A stretch of DNA of 64,000 nucleotides from Physcomitrium patens (GCF_000002425.4 NC_037258.1:4644024-4708023); one strand, 5' to 3'. Positions 50,330 through 63,100 are shown, counted from the stretch's first letter. The notes: generated from the letters alone by a model not told the origin. Numbers and translations are program-made.

Positions 50330-52120
50330 GATGTGTATTTAGGACCTAAAAATCACATAGTCTTTGCATTATTAGATTTAGGAGCCTTAGCTTATTTTAT
50401 CGACAAAGATTTTGTAGAAAAAAACAAAAAATATCTTTAATTAAAAAAACTAAACTTGTACATGTAGAAGTCATAGATGGTTATTTGTTGTCTTCTAGAG
50501 ATGTTATTCATGAGACTATTCTTTTAGATGTAGTAATTAAAGATCATAATAGTGTAGTAATATTTAATATAATAAGATCTCATTTTAATCCAATTATTTT
50601 GAAATTATTGTGATTAAAAAAAAAATTCTTAAATACATTGGATTTTTGTAATCTTCATTTTTTTTATAATTTAATCTAAAATTTTAATAGTGAATTAAAA
50701 ATAGAAAAGTTTAGTACATCCAAAACTTCATTAGTAAGTCCAAGAGCTTCTATGCATGTGGTAAAAGGGCCATCTTTTGCAATATATTCTACACTCATTT
50801 TTTATGGTAGAAAGACATCAAGTAGTATTCTTAGCTAGTATCAAGATTCCTACAACGTTTTTTAAAAGAAAAATGTAAATATTCTTTTAGGGCATCAATC
50901 CTATGATTGTATAATTAATCTATAAGAAGGAGCTCAACCACCATTTGGACCAATCTACAGCTTATTACAAAATGAGTTAGCTTCACTAAAAGAGTACATT
51001 GACAAGAACTTGGCTGAAAACTTCATAAGCCATTCAAAATCTCAAACAAGAACTTCTATCTTATTTGTAAAGAAAAAAGATGGATCTTTGTAGATGTACA
51101 TAGATTATCAAAGACTTAACAAGATCACCATCAAAAATAGGTATTTTCTACCTTTGATTTTAGAACTTCTTGACCAACTCAATATAGCAAAGATCTATAT
51201 AAAAATAAATCTACAAAGAATATACAATATAGTTCACATTAAAAAAAAAATGAATAAAAGTTTGTTTTTCAAACTACATATGGATATTTCAAATATAATG
51301 TCTTCTCTTTTGGACTCATAGATGTACCAACTACTTTTCAATATTTTATAAATAATATCTTTTGTAAGTTTTTTGATGATTTTATTGTCTATTTTTTAGA
51401 TGATATTTTAATTTATTCTATTAATACAAAAGAATATGAACTTCATGTTGATTGTATGCTACAAAAACTTAAAGATGCAAGATTATATACAGAGATAGAA
51501 AAGTATGTATTCCACACTACTTAGATTGATTTTCTAGGATACATCATTTCCAACAAAGGATTAATGATGGATTCTAAGAAGGTCCAAATTATCATGGATT
51601 AGAAGGTCTCAAAAATAGTTAAATATGTGTAATATTTTTTGAGATTTTTTAATTATTTTTTAATCTTCATCAAGAATTTTTTAAAACTTTGAAGATAATA
51701 TTTATTTTTGCATCAATTTTATATTATAACAAATTTTTAAATCATTTTTTTATGGAAATACATACATCTGAATTTGCTATGGATGATGTTTTATTATAAA
51801 TAGGAACTGATGATAAGATCTACTTAGTTGCTTTTCAATCCACAAAAAATTTAGTAGCTAAGATTACCTCTTAGATCCACAACAAAGAAATTCTTGCAAT
51901 TGTGGATTCACTTTAAGAATAGTATCATTATTTAGAAGGCGCTTCTAGTCCAATTATTTTACATACAAATCACAAGAACCTTAAATATTTCATGATAGTA
52001 TACATTTTGAATTGCCGCCAAGCTTGTTAGAGTATGTCTTTATCAAGATTTGATTTTAAGATCACATATAAATCTAAAAACCAACAAGATTTATCAGCTA
52101 TTCTTTCTAGACATTCTTAA
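50330..52120 (+). pseudogene. Family B protease, RT and RNase H remnant
   Basis: RT starts around PFGPIY-like sequence near 50,940. MYIDYQRLNKITIKNRYF (51,094 onward) matches the RT block that normally reads CVDYRxLN. The active site is readable as FLDDIL near 51,395. Stops are numerous. Confidence 0.82.
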
Positions 52121-52299
52121 CTTACACAAAAAAAAATAAAAAAAAAAATAAAAAAAAAATGTAGCTTTTGATTAGTAAAGAATGATTTTCTTGAAATCAA
52201 AGTATTTTCATCTTCAAATAATAAAATCAACATTGATTTTTGATTCAATCTTTATCAAGAAAATTCAATAAAGTATATCTTTTAATTCTCTTGTTCATG

Positions 52300-53340
52300 A
52301 TATTAAGAATAATTCTTTTAAATCTCATGATACTTCTAAGTTCAAATTTAAGAATAATCTATTCTATTTTGAGGGAAAATTATACATTTTAAAAGGCAAA
52401 GCATCATTATGTGTACTTTAAGCTCATCATGACTTTCTAGCAATTGAATATTTTAGATACAACAAGACTTTGGAGCTAATATCTAGAAATTTTTGGTAGC
52501 TTCAAATGTGAAAGGCTTTTAAAGACTTAGTATAATTATGTGATAATCATTCAAGATCCAAAACTCCTTGTCATTGACTTTATGGACTTTTTTAGCCATT
52601 ACTTATTTTTGAACAACCATAGTCTTTTATTTTTATAGATATTTTAATCTTAGGTTTGTATGATTTTATGTTTGTTATAATAGATTATTTTACTAAGATC
52701 GTACATTTTGTACCATGTACAAAATCTATCATAGGTAAAAAAATTGCTAAGATTTTTTTTCACAACATCTATCATTATTATGGATTATTCAAAGATATTA
52801 TATTGAATAAAAAGACTCAATTTATATCAAGATTTTGGAGAATTATTTTTAAGATAATAAAGATGGATATAAAGCTTTCTATAGCTTTTTAACTTTATAT
52901 TGATGGATAAACAAAATAAGTGAATGAAGTTTTGGAGCAATATTTGAGGTGTACCATTAATTATCATCAAGATGATTGATCAAAACTTTTGCCATTAGCA
53001 AAATTTATATATAATAATTCAGTACATTCTTCTACTCAATAAAGACCTTTCTTTACCAATTATGGTTATCATCTACAACTTGATACTTTTGACTTTTCAA
53101 AATACTACCTTCTCTTATAAAAGTGAATAATAATCACGAATTTGAAATAGAAGAAGACTTTGATTTAAGGTAGCACTAAAATAGGTTAGAATATCTTGTT
53201 TATTAGCACAGATATAATATTAATAAATGCACATGGGAGTTAGTAGAGAATCTTGCAAATGCAACAAAGAAGATTGAGATTTTTTATTGAGGACATCCAT
53301 CAAAACCAAGATAAAGAATAACAAATCTTTCTTATATAAG
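52300..53340 (+). pseudogene. Family B integrase with C-terminal chromodomain
   Basis: The integrase core reads MFVIIDYFTKIVHFVPC and IYHYYGLFKDII (52,656-52,830), followed by the DG-TE/VN region with stops in place of Gln codons and YLRCTINYHQDD near 52,950. After it, about 53,180-53,330 reads EYLVY then stop then HRYNINKCTWELVENLANA, the aromatic-rich pattern of a chromodomain. In living chromoviruses this domain directs insertion to heterochromatin. Confidence 0.8.
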
Positions 53341-53529
53341 AATTAAGATCTAGAGAAGATAATATTCTACCTTCTACTTTTATGTAGTACTTTTGTGTAT
53401 TTGGGATGCTAAAGAGATAGAGAACCAACAACTAATAGATTCAACTCAAGAACTACCACTTGCTGACTTATTAAATAAAAAATTGCAATTGTCATAACTT
53501 TTAAGACAATATAATCAAGATGTGGTATA

Positions 53530-53935
53530 CATATACAAAATCCAATTATATTAAGACAATGGATTTGAAGCCATATCTAACTAGATGCCTCAAAAGGCCA
53601 TGGCCAATCCTATTTATACTTTTTTCTTCAATCCTAGACCTTCTAAAATATTTGTAGATGATAGATCTCATTTATATAACCGCCTTAAATTCTTTCTAGA
53701 AGGTTCTATGGTAGGCTCCACTTAGATAAGTATCTTAAATTTCTTCTAAAAGGTTCCATGGTAGATCCTACTTAGATAACCATCCTAAACTCTTTCTAGA
53801 ATGTTCCACGGTAGGTCCTTCCTAGTCCACTAATCTAACCCGAACTTTAAAAACTTCTACAATTTCTCAAACATGATTCTAACTATTTATTTCTATGTAT
53901 CAATAATACAAATATCTTATTTATATCTTGTTACA
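53530..53935 (-). repeat. Family A 3' LTR of the minus-strand element, truncated
   Basis: On the minus strand it begins TGTAACAAG at 53,935, after a purine-rich tract, and follows the LTR at 63,487 until the junction with family B near 53,530. Confidence 0.82.
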
Positions 53936-54399
53936 ATTAATCTTCTTCCATTAATAAAGAATGTCCTTGTTTTGCTCCCGATGGTATCTCTTAATTACCT
54001 TTGAGTAATAAGTGAGATTTTGTTCAAGTTTCTACATTGCATCGTGGATGGAATAACTTTTCTAAAGAACTATATACTAAAGTTGTAGACGTCAACTGCC
54101 ATGGCAAATGTAGCAATGTTTCAAAATGTTGTCCACTGCATATTCTTGTTGGTCATCAACAACAATTGGTGGTGTTAGTCGTTCATGGCAATCCAAAAAG
54201 CGCTTTGGCTTGGTATGAAATTCCTTCAATTACAAAACATAGAAGACTAAATAGATCCAAATATATGGTGGAAGCTTGAGGCAGTATGTAACATCAAAAA
54301 TCATTGTAAAAATACTAAAAAATCCAAGTCATTGAAATACTAGTTTACAAATTTGAGTTGATGTGGCAAGTGGCAAGTTGGCATTGGAGAGTATCACTT

Positions 54400-55130
54400 A
54401 ATCATCTTCCCAGAAGGTCTTGTATTACCGATAGTTATCCGCATATTACTTTTGTTAATTTTGTGCAATGAAGAGGTAGTGTCATGCCTCTTGTAAGGCT
54501 ATTGTAAGTCCTTGTATAAATTCCTCCATTGTCGGATTGTTGGTATTGATGAAATGATAGATGGGTGATTGTGTAATTAGATGTTGATTGATATTGAAGA
54601 AAAATAGTGAATGATCGATACTTGCTTGAATATTATCATTGTAAGTAAAATCCAAAGGCGTCAAGTATTCATCCCAACTATTATAATAAACCATCACAAA
54701 TGCTTGCAATATATCTTCCAAGGTTCAATTTATACACTCTATTTGTTTATTTGTTTGGAGATAGAAGGCTATAGATATAACAAGTTATATGCCTAGTAGC
54801 TTGAACAAGGCTTGTCAAAAATTTCTATGAAGCATGGATCTCGATCTGAAATGATGATACAAGATAATCCATGGTGACAAAAGACAATATCAAAGAAAAC
54901 TCCTACAAATACTGATGCATCAATATCCGAATACACCATAGCCAAGTGAAGTTGCTTCAAGAATTGATCAAGAAAGACAACAACTATAATATGATTATGA
55001 GGTATCTACAATAAACACATAATAAGATCCATGGTCATCTACTCTCAATGTGCGATAGGTAGCGGAATTGGCAATAATAGTCCAAGAGATGCTATGTTGC
55101 ATACTTTATTATATTGACATGATTTACAAG
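54400..55130 (-). pseudogene. Family A integrase C-terminal part
   Basis: On the minus strand, MEDILQAFVMVYYNSWDEY (from 54,721) and FTYNDNIQASIDHS match the integrase region of the plus-strand copy, which reads DWNEYLMFFKFTYNDS. The upstream half of the domain lies at about 56.63-57.0 kb beyond the family C insertion. Confidence 0.8.
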
Positions 55131-55135
55131 AGTGC

Positions 55136-56634
55136 TGTCGTATTATCACAAATATATCTAAAATAAATCTCAACTAAGTTCTAATTTAATCCTCATTGAA
55201 ATCCTAATGGACTTTAATCAAATCCTAGACAAATCCTAAATCCTAAATTAAATCCTATAAAAATTTTAAATCCTAAACCAAATCCTAGAAAAATCCTATA
55301 TCTTAAATCAAATCTTAGACAAATCCTACATCCTAGACCAAACTCTAGACAAGCCCTAAACCTTAAATCAAATCCTAGACAAATCCTAAATCCTAAACCA
55401 AATCCTAGACAAATCTTAAATCCTAGACCAAATCCTAGATAAATCTTAAATCTTAGACCAAATCCTAGACAAATCTTAAATCTTAAACCAAATCTTAGAC
55501 AAATCTTAAATCTTAGACTAAATCGTGGACAAATCCTAAATCCTAAATCCTAAATCAAATCCTAAATCCTAAATCCTAAATCCTAAATCAACTCAATCTA
55601 ATCCTAGTACTGTTTATAATCTTAATATCTATCAATTGAAATATTGATCTTCCTTAAAATTTTACCCACTTCTCAAAAACTAAGTTCATAAAAAACACAA
55701 AAAATTTGAAGATACTTGCATTCACTAAATGGAAGAAAAATCTTAAAATCTACTTGGGTGTTGGCCAGCCTCTTACTCCAATCTAAATATTGAACTTCTA
55801 ATATTTCTTTTTCAAACCATTCAATTATTTTCAGATTTTATATATGTGTAGCAAATTAAGTGTATTATTCTTTCACTCAAATTTTATCCCAATCCAATGA
55901 ATATATTACTGAAGATCTTAGAAATCATAATTGCCTTTCAAAGTTCAATTTTGATATTTTAACTTTTTTTAAATTCAATAACCTTCAATTCAATCGCTTG
56001 ATCAAGCTTAAACTTGTAGCATACACTTCAAATAACTAATAACATAAGTTTTCAAATTTTAAATTATAGATCTACTACCAAACTTATAAAATTCTCCAAA
56101 ACGTAATATTTTTTTTATTTTATGAATTTCAGAGTCACCTAAAACAATTGTGTCTTTGAAAAACTCTTAAAAAGTCATTATACACTCAAATCTTTCAAAA
56201 TCAATGCTTACAAAAATCTTTTCAAGTTTGTTCTCTAATTCCATTCTTCAATCTGCAAAAAAATCGTTGAATTGTCGTAGATGCCTACTTTTGTATCTTA
56301 GGATCTGATTTGATCCAAGTTGATATCCAATCCTCTCAGGATAGCAAATTTTGCCTTTTTTAATTAATTTTTGCTAAAATTAACTCCCACCTTCTTTTTA
56401 TATATATTCATATTCTTTATTTTTTTATTCTACCTTGTTTTGCCTTGTTTATGGCCTTACAAAGTAAATAGAAGTCTACTTTTCAAAAGAATAATATTTA
56501 CATCTTTAATTTTATTTTCTTTTGGACTATTGTCTATTTTCTAAGATAATTTGCTATAATATTTGAAATAAGATCTTCTATGATATAATAAAATTTTCAT
56601 TCTTTTCAACTATTAATTGTATTATATCATGACA
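55136..56634 (-). mobile_element. Family C solo LTR (about 1.5 kb) with tandem repeats
   Basis: On the minus strand it starts TGTCATGATATAATAC at 56,634 and ends AATACGACA at 55,136. Flanking bases ACAC and GCAC look like a decayed target duplication. Family A integrase sequence is continuous across the insertion when compared with 45.3 kb in the plus-strand copy. No Gag or Pol sequence is inside, which fits LTR-LTR recombination. Confidence 0.68.
55170..55610 (-). repeat. Degenerate 30-bp tandem array ending in 7-bp repeats
   Basis: The plus strand shows about a dozen diverged copies of a roughly 30-bp unit built from AAATCCTAGAC and AAATCTTAAATC blocks. The array ends near 55,590 in plain AAATCCT units. 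A shorter, more diverged form occurs at 47,220-47,460. Confidence 0.8.
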
Positions 56635-57699
56635 GTGTACAAAAGCTTGAATATTATGATCCAAACTTATCCAAAACCATATCCTTGGTATCCATTCAAG
56701 AATCTTCTCTCGCTCTAGATGTCCAGATGTTGGAATATCATGTCCATCTTGAAGTATGCACATCTAGAGCATAGCATTTTCTAGGACATAAATTTACTTC
56801 TTGAAATAGAGTAAGCCATTACTAAAACTATAATTTTGATAGTATATATAATCCGCTTTTAGTTGATTGCTAATTATCTTAAAATAAGCATCTTAATACA
56901 TAACTTCCTTCCATTTTATTCCTTTGATTAGATTTGAAATGATTCTACTAATGGTAGCAATTTTTGCATTTTTTCTTGATTTTTCTTTTAAATTCGGCAT
57001 CTAGAATAAGCTATCTTCCACAGTATGTTATTATCAAGGATATGAACTAAAAGATGATGCATAAACCAATCAAATCTGTATCAAAGAAAGAGTGACAAAA
57101 TAGAAATAGGGAAGTACCTATATTAAAAAAAATTCAAAAGACTTATTGCCAAAAGACAATAAGCCATTCCAATTGCCAAAAGATTGGTGCAAAAATAAAG
57201 GTTGACTTCAAAGTTTCAAAAGATGCGTCAACTTCATTATTTTACTCAAGTTTATCTATGCAAGTCAAACGTATATCTTTTTGGAGCTGCAACTTGAGAG
57301 AAGTCTTTGATGAAGATCTAATAATAGTTTACAAAACCCAAAAAATATTAGACATTTTTTATTATTTTTGAAATCTTTCAATTCATAATTATTTGAATTT
57401 TCTTAGGATCCATCATAAGTCCATCATTTGAAATGATGTATACTAAGAAGTCAAGTTGAATAGTGTGGAATACATACTTTTCTATCTTGGCATAGAGTCG
57501 TGCATCTCTTAATTTTTATAACACATGACAAATATGAAGTTTATGTTTATCTTTATTCTTAGAATAAATCAAGATGTCATCCAGATAATAAAACAACAAA
57601 ATCGTCTAAAAATTCTCAAAAAATATCATTTATTAGGTGTTGAAAAGCTGTCATTGTATTTATGAGTCCAAAAGGCATGACGTTGTATTCAAAATATCG

Positions 57700-58510
57700 A
57701 TACCTAGTTTGAAATGTAATCTTCTATTCATCTCTTTTTTTAATACGTATTAGATTGTATGCTACCCATAGATCTATTTTTGTGTAGATCTTAGCTTGAT
57801 TTAGTTGATCAAGAAGTCCAGATATCAAAGGTAGAAGGTATCTATTCTTCATGGTGATCTTATTGAATCCTTGATAATCAAGACATATCTGCAATGACTT
57901 GTCTTTTTTCTTCACAAATAAGATTGGAGTTCCTACTAGTGATTTGGAATAGCATATGAAATTCTTAGTTAGATTTTCTTCAATATATTCCTTGAGTTCA
58001 GCCAATTTATTTTGTGATAAATTATAGATTGGTCCAAATGGCAATTGTGCTCCTTCTTGAAGATTAATTGAGTAGTCATAAGGATGATGTTCTAGAAGAG
58101 TATCTGCATTTTTTTTTTTTTCAAATACATCTTAAAATTCTTGATATTGGCTTTGGAATGCCTCTTGAAGTCTTTGCATCATTAGAAATAGATAAGGTAT
58201 AAATAACACAAGGTGATCTTTTTTTTACAACATGCAAGAAAGCTCTTATATCTACAAATACAAGTTTAATTATATTAGACTTGACTTTCTACTAGATTAA
58301 TTTCACTCTTAATTATGCTTTTAGAGAAATCAAGGATATAAAAAATCCAATCTATGCAAGGATTATACTTTTTTAACCATAATAAATCTAAAATGACTAG
58401 ATTAAAAGGAGATCTAATTATATTAAAGATTATGTAAGTACTATGACCATTTATTACTACATCTATAAGAACTGTTTCATGAGTAATATCTCTAGAAGAC
58501 AACAAATGAC
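57700..58510 (-). pseudogene. Family B protease and RT remnant, minus strand
   Basis: The protease-flanking block reads FNIIRSPFNLVILDLLWL (58,505-58,275). RT then reads PFGPIYNLSQNKLAELK, FVKKKDKSLQICLDYQGFN and NRYLLPLISGLLDQL (58,044-57,724). Apart from the gap between the two blocks, this is the longest well-kept RT stretch in the nest. Confidence 0.82.
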
Positions 58511-59923
58511 CATCTATGACTTTTATATGAACAGGTTTGATTTTTTGTACTAATGATATTTTATGACTTTTAACAAATTATATATCTAAAAAACAAGTTG
58601 AGGCTCTTGAATCTATCAAGGCGAAGGCTTTATAATTATTAGGTCCTAAATGCACATTTATTACAAAATAAATAGAGGATTTTGAGCAGAAGATAAGACC
58701 TTTATTAGAAATTATATAAGATTCTAGCCGCATGGTTCCTATTGTAACTGGACAAATTTGTTTTCCAACACATTGTCTTCTTTGACAAATGTATTCTTCA
58801 TTTTATGATTTTGTCACTTCTTTAGACAATATTGAATAGTGTATTTAGGTTCTCTATAATATTAGCACAATCCTTCTTGACAAAGACAAGTCTTTTCTTA
58901 CTTAATAAGAGGTTTAAAATGTACCTCATCAATTTGCATATCTTCAACTTTTGCATATATATGTTGAGGAGATGTTGGTATTGCCATCGAATTATAGTAA
59001 TGTTGAAGCCCATTTGTATGACTCTTAGATCATAATTCAAAAAGTCAATTATTATATTTCATAGCAAAGTCAATTTCTTGAGTCAATATTTGAGGATCAC
59101 ATAAATTGAGCATCAATTTTTTTACTTCATATTGTAATCCATAGAGAAATTGGCTAATAAGTGCAACATCATCCCACTTGATATCAGTTGCAAGTTATCA
59201 AAATTATGAAGCATATAATGTTACAAATTGATTGTCTTGTCACAAAGTATGGATCTTATTGGTTGCAATACGAGTTGTATTATGTTTTCCATACATGGAC
59301 TAGAATTCTCTCAAAAATGCCTCTAGATTATCCAATATTAGATCTTGTCATTCAAAAAAAGATAAAAACTATAATATTGTTGTATCTAAAAGAAGTATAC
59401 CAATGAATCTAACTTTTGATCTTGGAGTTGAATAGCTTTGAGGTTGAAGTTCAATCACAAATTATATTTGTTTGATAAATCCTTGAAATTTGGATCTTAT
59501 ACCATCAAACTTCTCTTGAAGGATGTTCCATCATGGATAGAAGGATATGATTTGGTGCAGATGTCGAAGCAACTTTAATCATTTCTATATCCTCACTTCC
59601 TATCATTCTTGTTGATCTTTGTGGTGGTAAGCTAAGTTGATGCATTGCAAGCATCAACTCCCTCAATTGCTCTTGCATTTATGTCATTGCATTCTTTATT
59701 TTAATAAACTCTGTTATAATAATACTTAAATAAATATTTAATATCATGTAAGATAAGTAGAAGAAAGGACTTGAGGACAAAAAAAATACTAAGAATAATA
59801 TCAATTTAAAAGAGGATAATCCGCAACTTCTAATATGCTTATGTCTTATCATGAAAAAGGGATAATCCACTCTTAATCAAGACTAAACAAAGCTCTGATA
59901 CTATAAGTATACTCTTGTCAATT

Positions 59924-60470
59924 TGTCAAGGACATGAACTAAAAGATGATGCATAATTCAATGAAATCCGTGTCAAAGAAAGAGTGAAAAAATAGAAATA
60001 AGAAAGTATATATATTAAAAGAAAGTAGAAGACTTATTGCTAAAAGTCAAGAAAACTTGAGACTCTTGAAACTAGATTAGAAGCAAGAAACGAGTTGAGA
60101 AGAGTGAAGAAGGCTTTATTCTTGTCTCTATATATACTATCTAACTAAGGGCTATGTGGCAATGTTCTATACGACCTTCAATATGTGTTGACTTTGTAAG
60201 ACACATGCCTTAACTTACAAGGCAAGTTTTTCTACGTGTGAGCCACATAGTTAGCTTAGTCTTCAAGCTAACAACATGTGTGGCACATGGCTAACTTGTT
60301 GACCATATTTCTAAATCAAAAAGTCAATTAAAGACACCTATAAAGTCAAAGTAGCATCTATAAAGCTTCTAGGAAGCTTCCATAGAAGATATTATAGAAT
60401 TAATTTACTTTTATGTATTTCTACTTATTTATATAGGTAATTATTGGCTTACATGCATATGTCCATGACA
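59924..60470 (-). repeat. Family B 5' LTR of the minus-strand element
   Basis: About 547 bp from TGTCATGGACATATG to TTGACA. It matches 48,399 onward and, at its end, 57,032-57,165. Some 20 bases separate the end I chose from the primer site, so the true end could lie slightly further in. Confidence 0.75.
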
Positions 60471-60999
60471 ATTATTACCCTTCTTAGTACTCGAGCTGAA
60501 TATCAAAAAACTATAATTATTCTTCCTAACAATAATATTGTGATTTCATATTTTTCAAATGTAAATGATGTAGCAAAAGTTGATGGTCAATCCAAACAAC
60601 CACTGGTTTCTTCAACAAATAATATTACTATATCTTTATAGCATGTACAATCACTAATTGCTCTCAATCACATAAAGAGTAATTGCACTCTGTCCTTCTA
60701 AGCTTGCATGATTCATATACTATAAGTTAAAGGCTACTATGAAAGTCTTGTTGAAGGACCACTCCAATATCAAAGTTGAAAGTATCAATGTCAAGCATAT
60801 AAAGAAGGTTGAGATCATATGGTTGCAATATTGGAGTAGTAATGAGTGCCTCTTTTAACCTATTAAAGGTGCTTTGCTGTTCCAATTTTCATTCAAATGA
60901 AGCACCATTCTCTAATATGTTTGTCAATAAGACAATAATTTATGTAAATTATCAAACAAAATGGTAATAAAATCCAAGAAGGCTTAATAATAAGTAGAC

Positions 61000-61640
61000 T
61001 TTAGAATCATCTTTGGAAGTTGGCTAATCTTCCACTGCTTTCACCTTATCTTGTTCCATATGCATGCCTTTGATAGATACTACATATTCCAAAAAGGTGA
61101 ATTTTGACTTCCAAAGTTTACATTTTGATTGCTTGCAATAAAAGCTATTATCTTGTAGTAGATGTAGCACTTTTTGTACGTGTTTCTCATGCTCTTTAAG
61201 GATTTTATTATATACAAGGATATCATCAATGAAAAAAATTACATACTTATCCAAAAGATGTCTAAACAATGTATTCATGTGACTCATAAAAGAGGCTGGA
61301 ATATTGGTGAGACCAAAAGATAAAATTAGCCATTAAAAATATTCATAGTGCATACAAAATGCCATCTTTTCTATATCATGTCTTATAATAAGTATTTGCT
61401 AATAGCTGTTCCAAAGATCTAATTTACTAAAGATGGTCACACTTCAAAGTTGGTCAAGAAGTTCATCCATACATGAAAGTTGATATGCATTCTTAATAAT
61501 TTGCTTATTGAGGCCTTAATAATTGATGCAAAGGTAAAGTCTAATATCTTTTTTGGATACAAAGAATATAAGTACTTCCTATGGTAATGTGTTTTTTTAA
61601 ATGAGGCATTTCTCCAAGAATTCATCTAATGTCTTCCATA
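61000..61640 (-). pseudogene. Family A RT remnant, minus strand
   Basis: Minus-strand 61,287-61,024 is open and includes the RT active site FFIDDILVY with both Asp residues, followed by FYCKQSKCKLWKSKFTFL. Upstream RT sequence to about 61,640 is in broken frames. The plus-strand copy has lost one active-site Asp, so this copy is the better guide to the family. Confidence 0.8.
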
Positions 61641-62399
61641 GAAATTAAAGTTCTTTTGGTATTAAGAGATAAATTAGTCAACTTGTTGATTTGGCTCCAA
61701 GTCTATATTTTTATGTGAAAGGAGGCACCTCAATTAGGAGGCATGCCACTAGGTAGATTGTTTGAAAAGACATCTCGATATTTTTGTATGAATTAATTTG
61801 ATCGTTTTTCTCCTTCAACTGTCTTGCCTACAATTGATACAAGATTTGGAACCACCTTATATATTGTTTCGTTATATTGTATTTGTTTCTTCATAAAGGT
61901 CATTTCTATGAAAAATCTTTGATTGCAGATTGTCTTTTCTCTTTATTTAATGCAGAGGTGTAAAGACTTGCCTTATCTTTACTATCTTTAAAAAAAAATT
62001 ATCATTGATATTCAATCAATTTACTTACTTTTTATTTTTAGCCATGGTATATCAAGGATAACATCATATTTTAGCTTTGTTACTTTGAATCTCTCCCTTA
62101 AGATATAAGTGTCAGTCAACTTCAAGGTTGCTTCTTTTCATGTCTCATTCAATATTTTTTCTTGATTATTTTTAATATATATACTTCTTTCCTTGATCGG
62201 GTTAGTTTTAATTCTAAATTAGTTGGCAATTTCAGTTGAGATGCAATTTTTCGTAGAGCTTCAATCTATAAGCACTCAACATAGTTGTTCTCTTAATAGT
62301 CTCGTTAGATGTACCAATTGACTTTTTTTTATAATTGTCCAAGGCCATGAAATTTATCTTTGAGAGATAATAGTTATCTCCAATACCGGCCCTCAGTGC

Positions 62400-63100
62400 C
62401 TTTATTAGGGAGCCTTGTTTTCTTGCTCTATCTCATTATCAACTTGGTGAATTTTAAGACTATGAGCCCGCCTTATATTATTCGTGCTTGAATTTTGAAA
62501 TTTTAAACAACCTTCAATCTGATGGCTTAGCTCTTGATAATAGAAATACAATCTCTTTTGTACTAATATTTTTTATCTTTGTAGTATCAATAATTCTTGT
62601 AAGGCATCAATCTCTATTGATATTAATTGTTGTGCCATAGTATTAGATAATGCCATAGAACTTCGTGCTATGGATTGTGCTCTATAATTTTTGAAATCTA
62701 TAGCATCGACCATCTGAGTAATCCAAATTGCTTCTTTGAATATTTGTGGATTTTTTAGTTCCATCTCTTACTAGATTCCATGTTTCAAACCTCGTAGCAA
62801 TTGATTTATCATTTCTTTCTTTGAAATATTATCAATTTAGAAACATAAGGATTTAAATCGAAGGACATAATCTTTCACTGACCTAGATTTTGTAAGACAT
62901 CAATTAATTGTGTGCTATCTTCTCGAGATAGATGGGCCAAAATTCATTCTTAAACTCAATTTCAAACTCTTCTCAATCAAAAAATCTACATTGAGCTCCA
63001 TAGCTTTGAACTCAATGTTGCTACCAAATGGTTGTCACATCTATCAAATAATTGGCTGCATATATAATTCCTTTAGTGGCATTTGCTCTAGATAGTTAGA
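62400..63100 (-). pseudogene. Family A Gag remnant, minus strand
   Basis: A short open stretch (62,764-62,573) reads IFKEAIWITQMVDAIDFKNY, matching the Gag C-terminal region of the plus-strand copy near 42,690-42,830. Flanking Gag sequence is broken. Confidence 0.65.

Larger units (their letters stand above)
48399..53530 (+). mobile_element. Chromovirus-type Ty3/gypsy element, family B, no 3' LTR
   Basis: The 5' LTR (48,399 to about 49,125) matches the reverse complement of 59,924-60,470. A decayed primer site TGATATTAGAAG is at 49,135-49,146. Then come Gag (from 49,214), protease (about 50,330-50,600), RT (about 50,940-51,640), RNase H (to about 52,120), integrase (about 52,300-53,120) and a chromodomain (about 53,160-53,330). 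I find no 3' LTR. The sequence joins a family A minus-strand LTR fragment near 53,530. Confidence 0.83.
57032..60470 (-). mobile_element. Family B element with internal deletion, minus strand
   Basis: Inserted in family A between RNase H and integrase. Target duplications ATAAT (60,475-60,471) and ATAAC (57,031-57,027, minus-strand reading) differ by one C/T. The 5' LTR is 60,470-59,924, with a primer site of TAGTATCAGAGC type at 59,903-59,892. Gag (about 59.7-58.8 kb), protease (58.5-58.2 kb) and RT (58.05-57.4 kb) follow. Sequence then passes from the start of RNase H directly into the end of a 3' LTR (about 57,165-57,032), so the rest of RNase H, integrase and most of the 3' LTR are missing. 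Confidence 0.82.

Noticed and set aside
38570..53340. Alternative genetic code with TAA/TAG read as glutamine
   Set aside because: Many stops fall at apparent Gln positions in the decayed gene and the transposons, as in some ulvophyte algae and ciliates. But the PxEWTY gene ends with TAG directly after its family-conserved terminus, and the helicase model also ends in TAG after a full-length open frame. Missense loss of catalytic residues in the same elements shows ordinary decay.
54037..54279. 80-codon plus-strand ORF with a Cys/His pattern (CSNVSKCCPLH)
   Set aside because: It is antisense to the 3' tail of the minus-strand family A element. The homologous plus-strand copy near 47.85-48.1 kb does not keep this frame.
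55170..55610. CRISPR-like array
   Set aside because: The tandem units are contiguous and diverged with no spacers of constant length, and the setting is an LTR in a plant nuclear genome.
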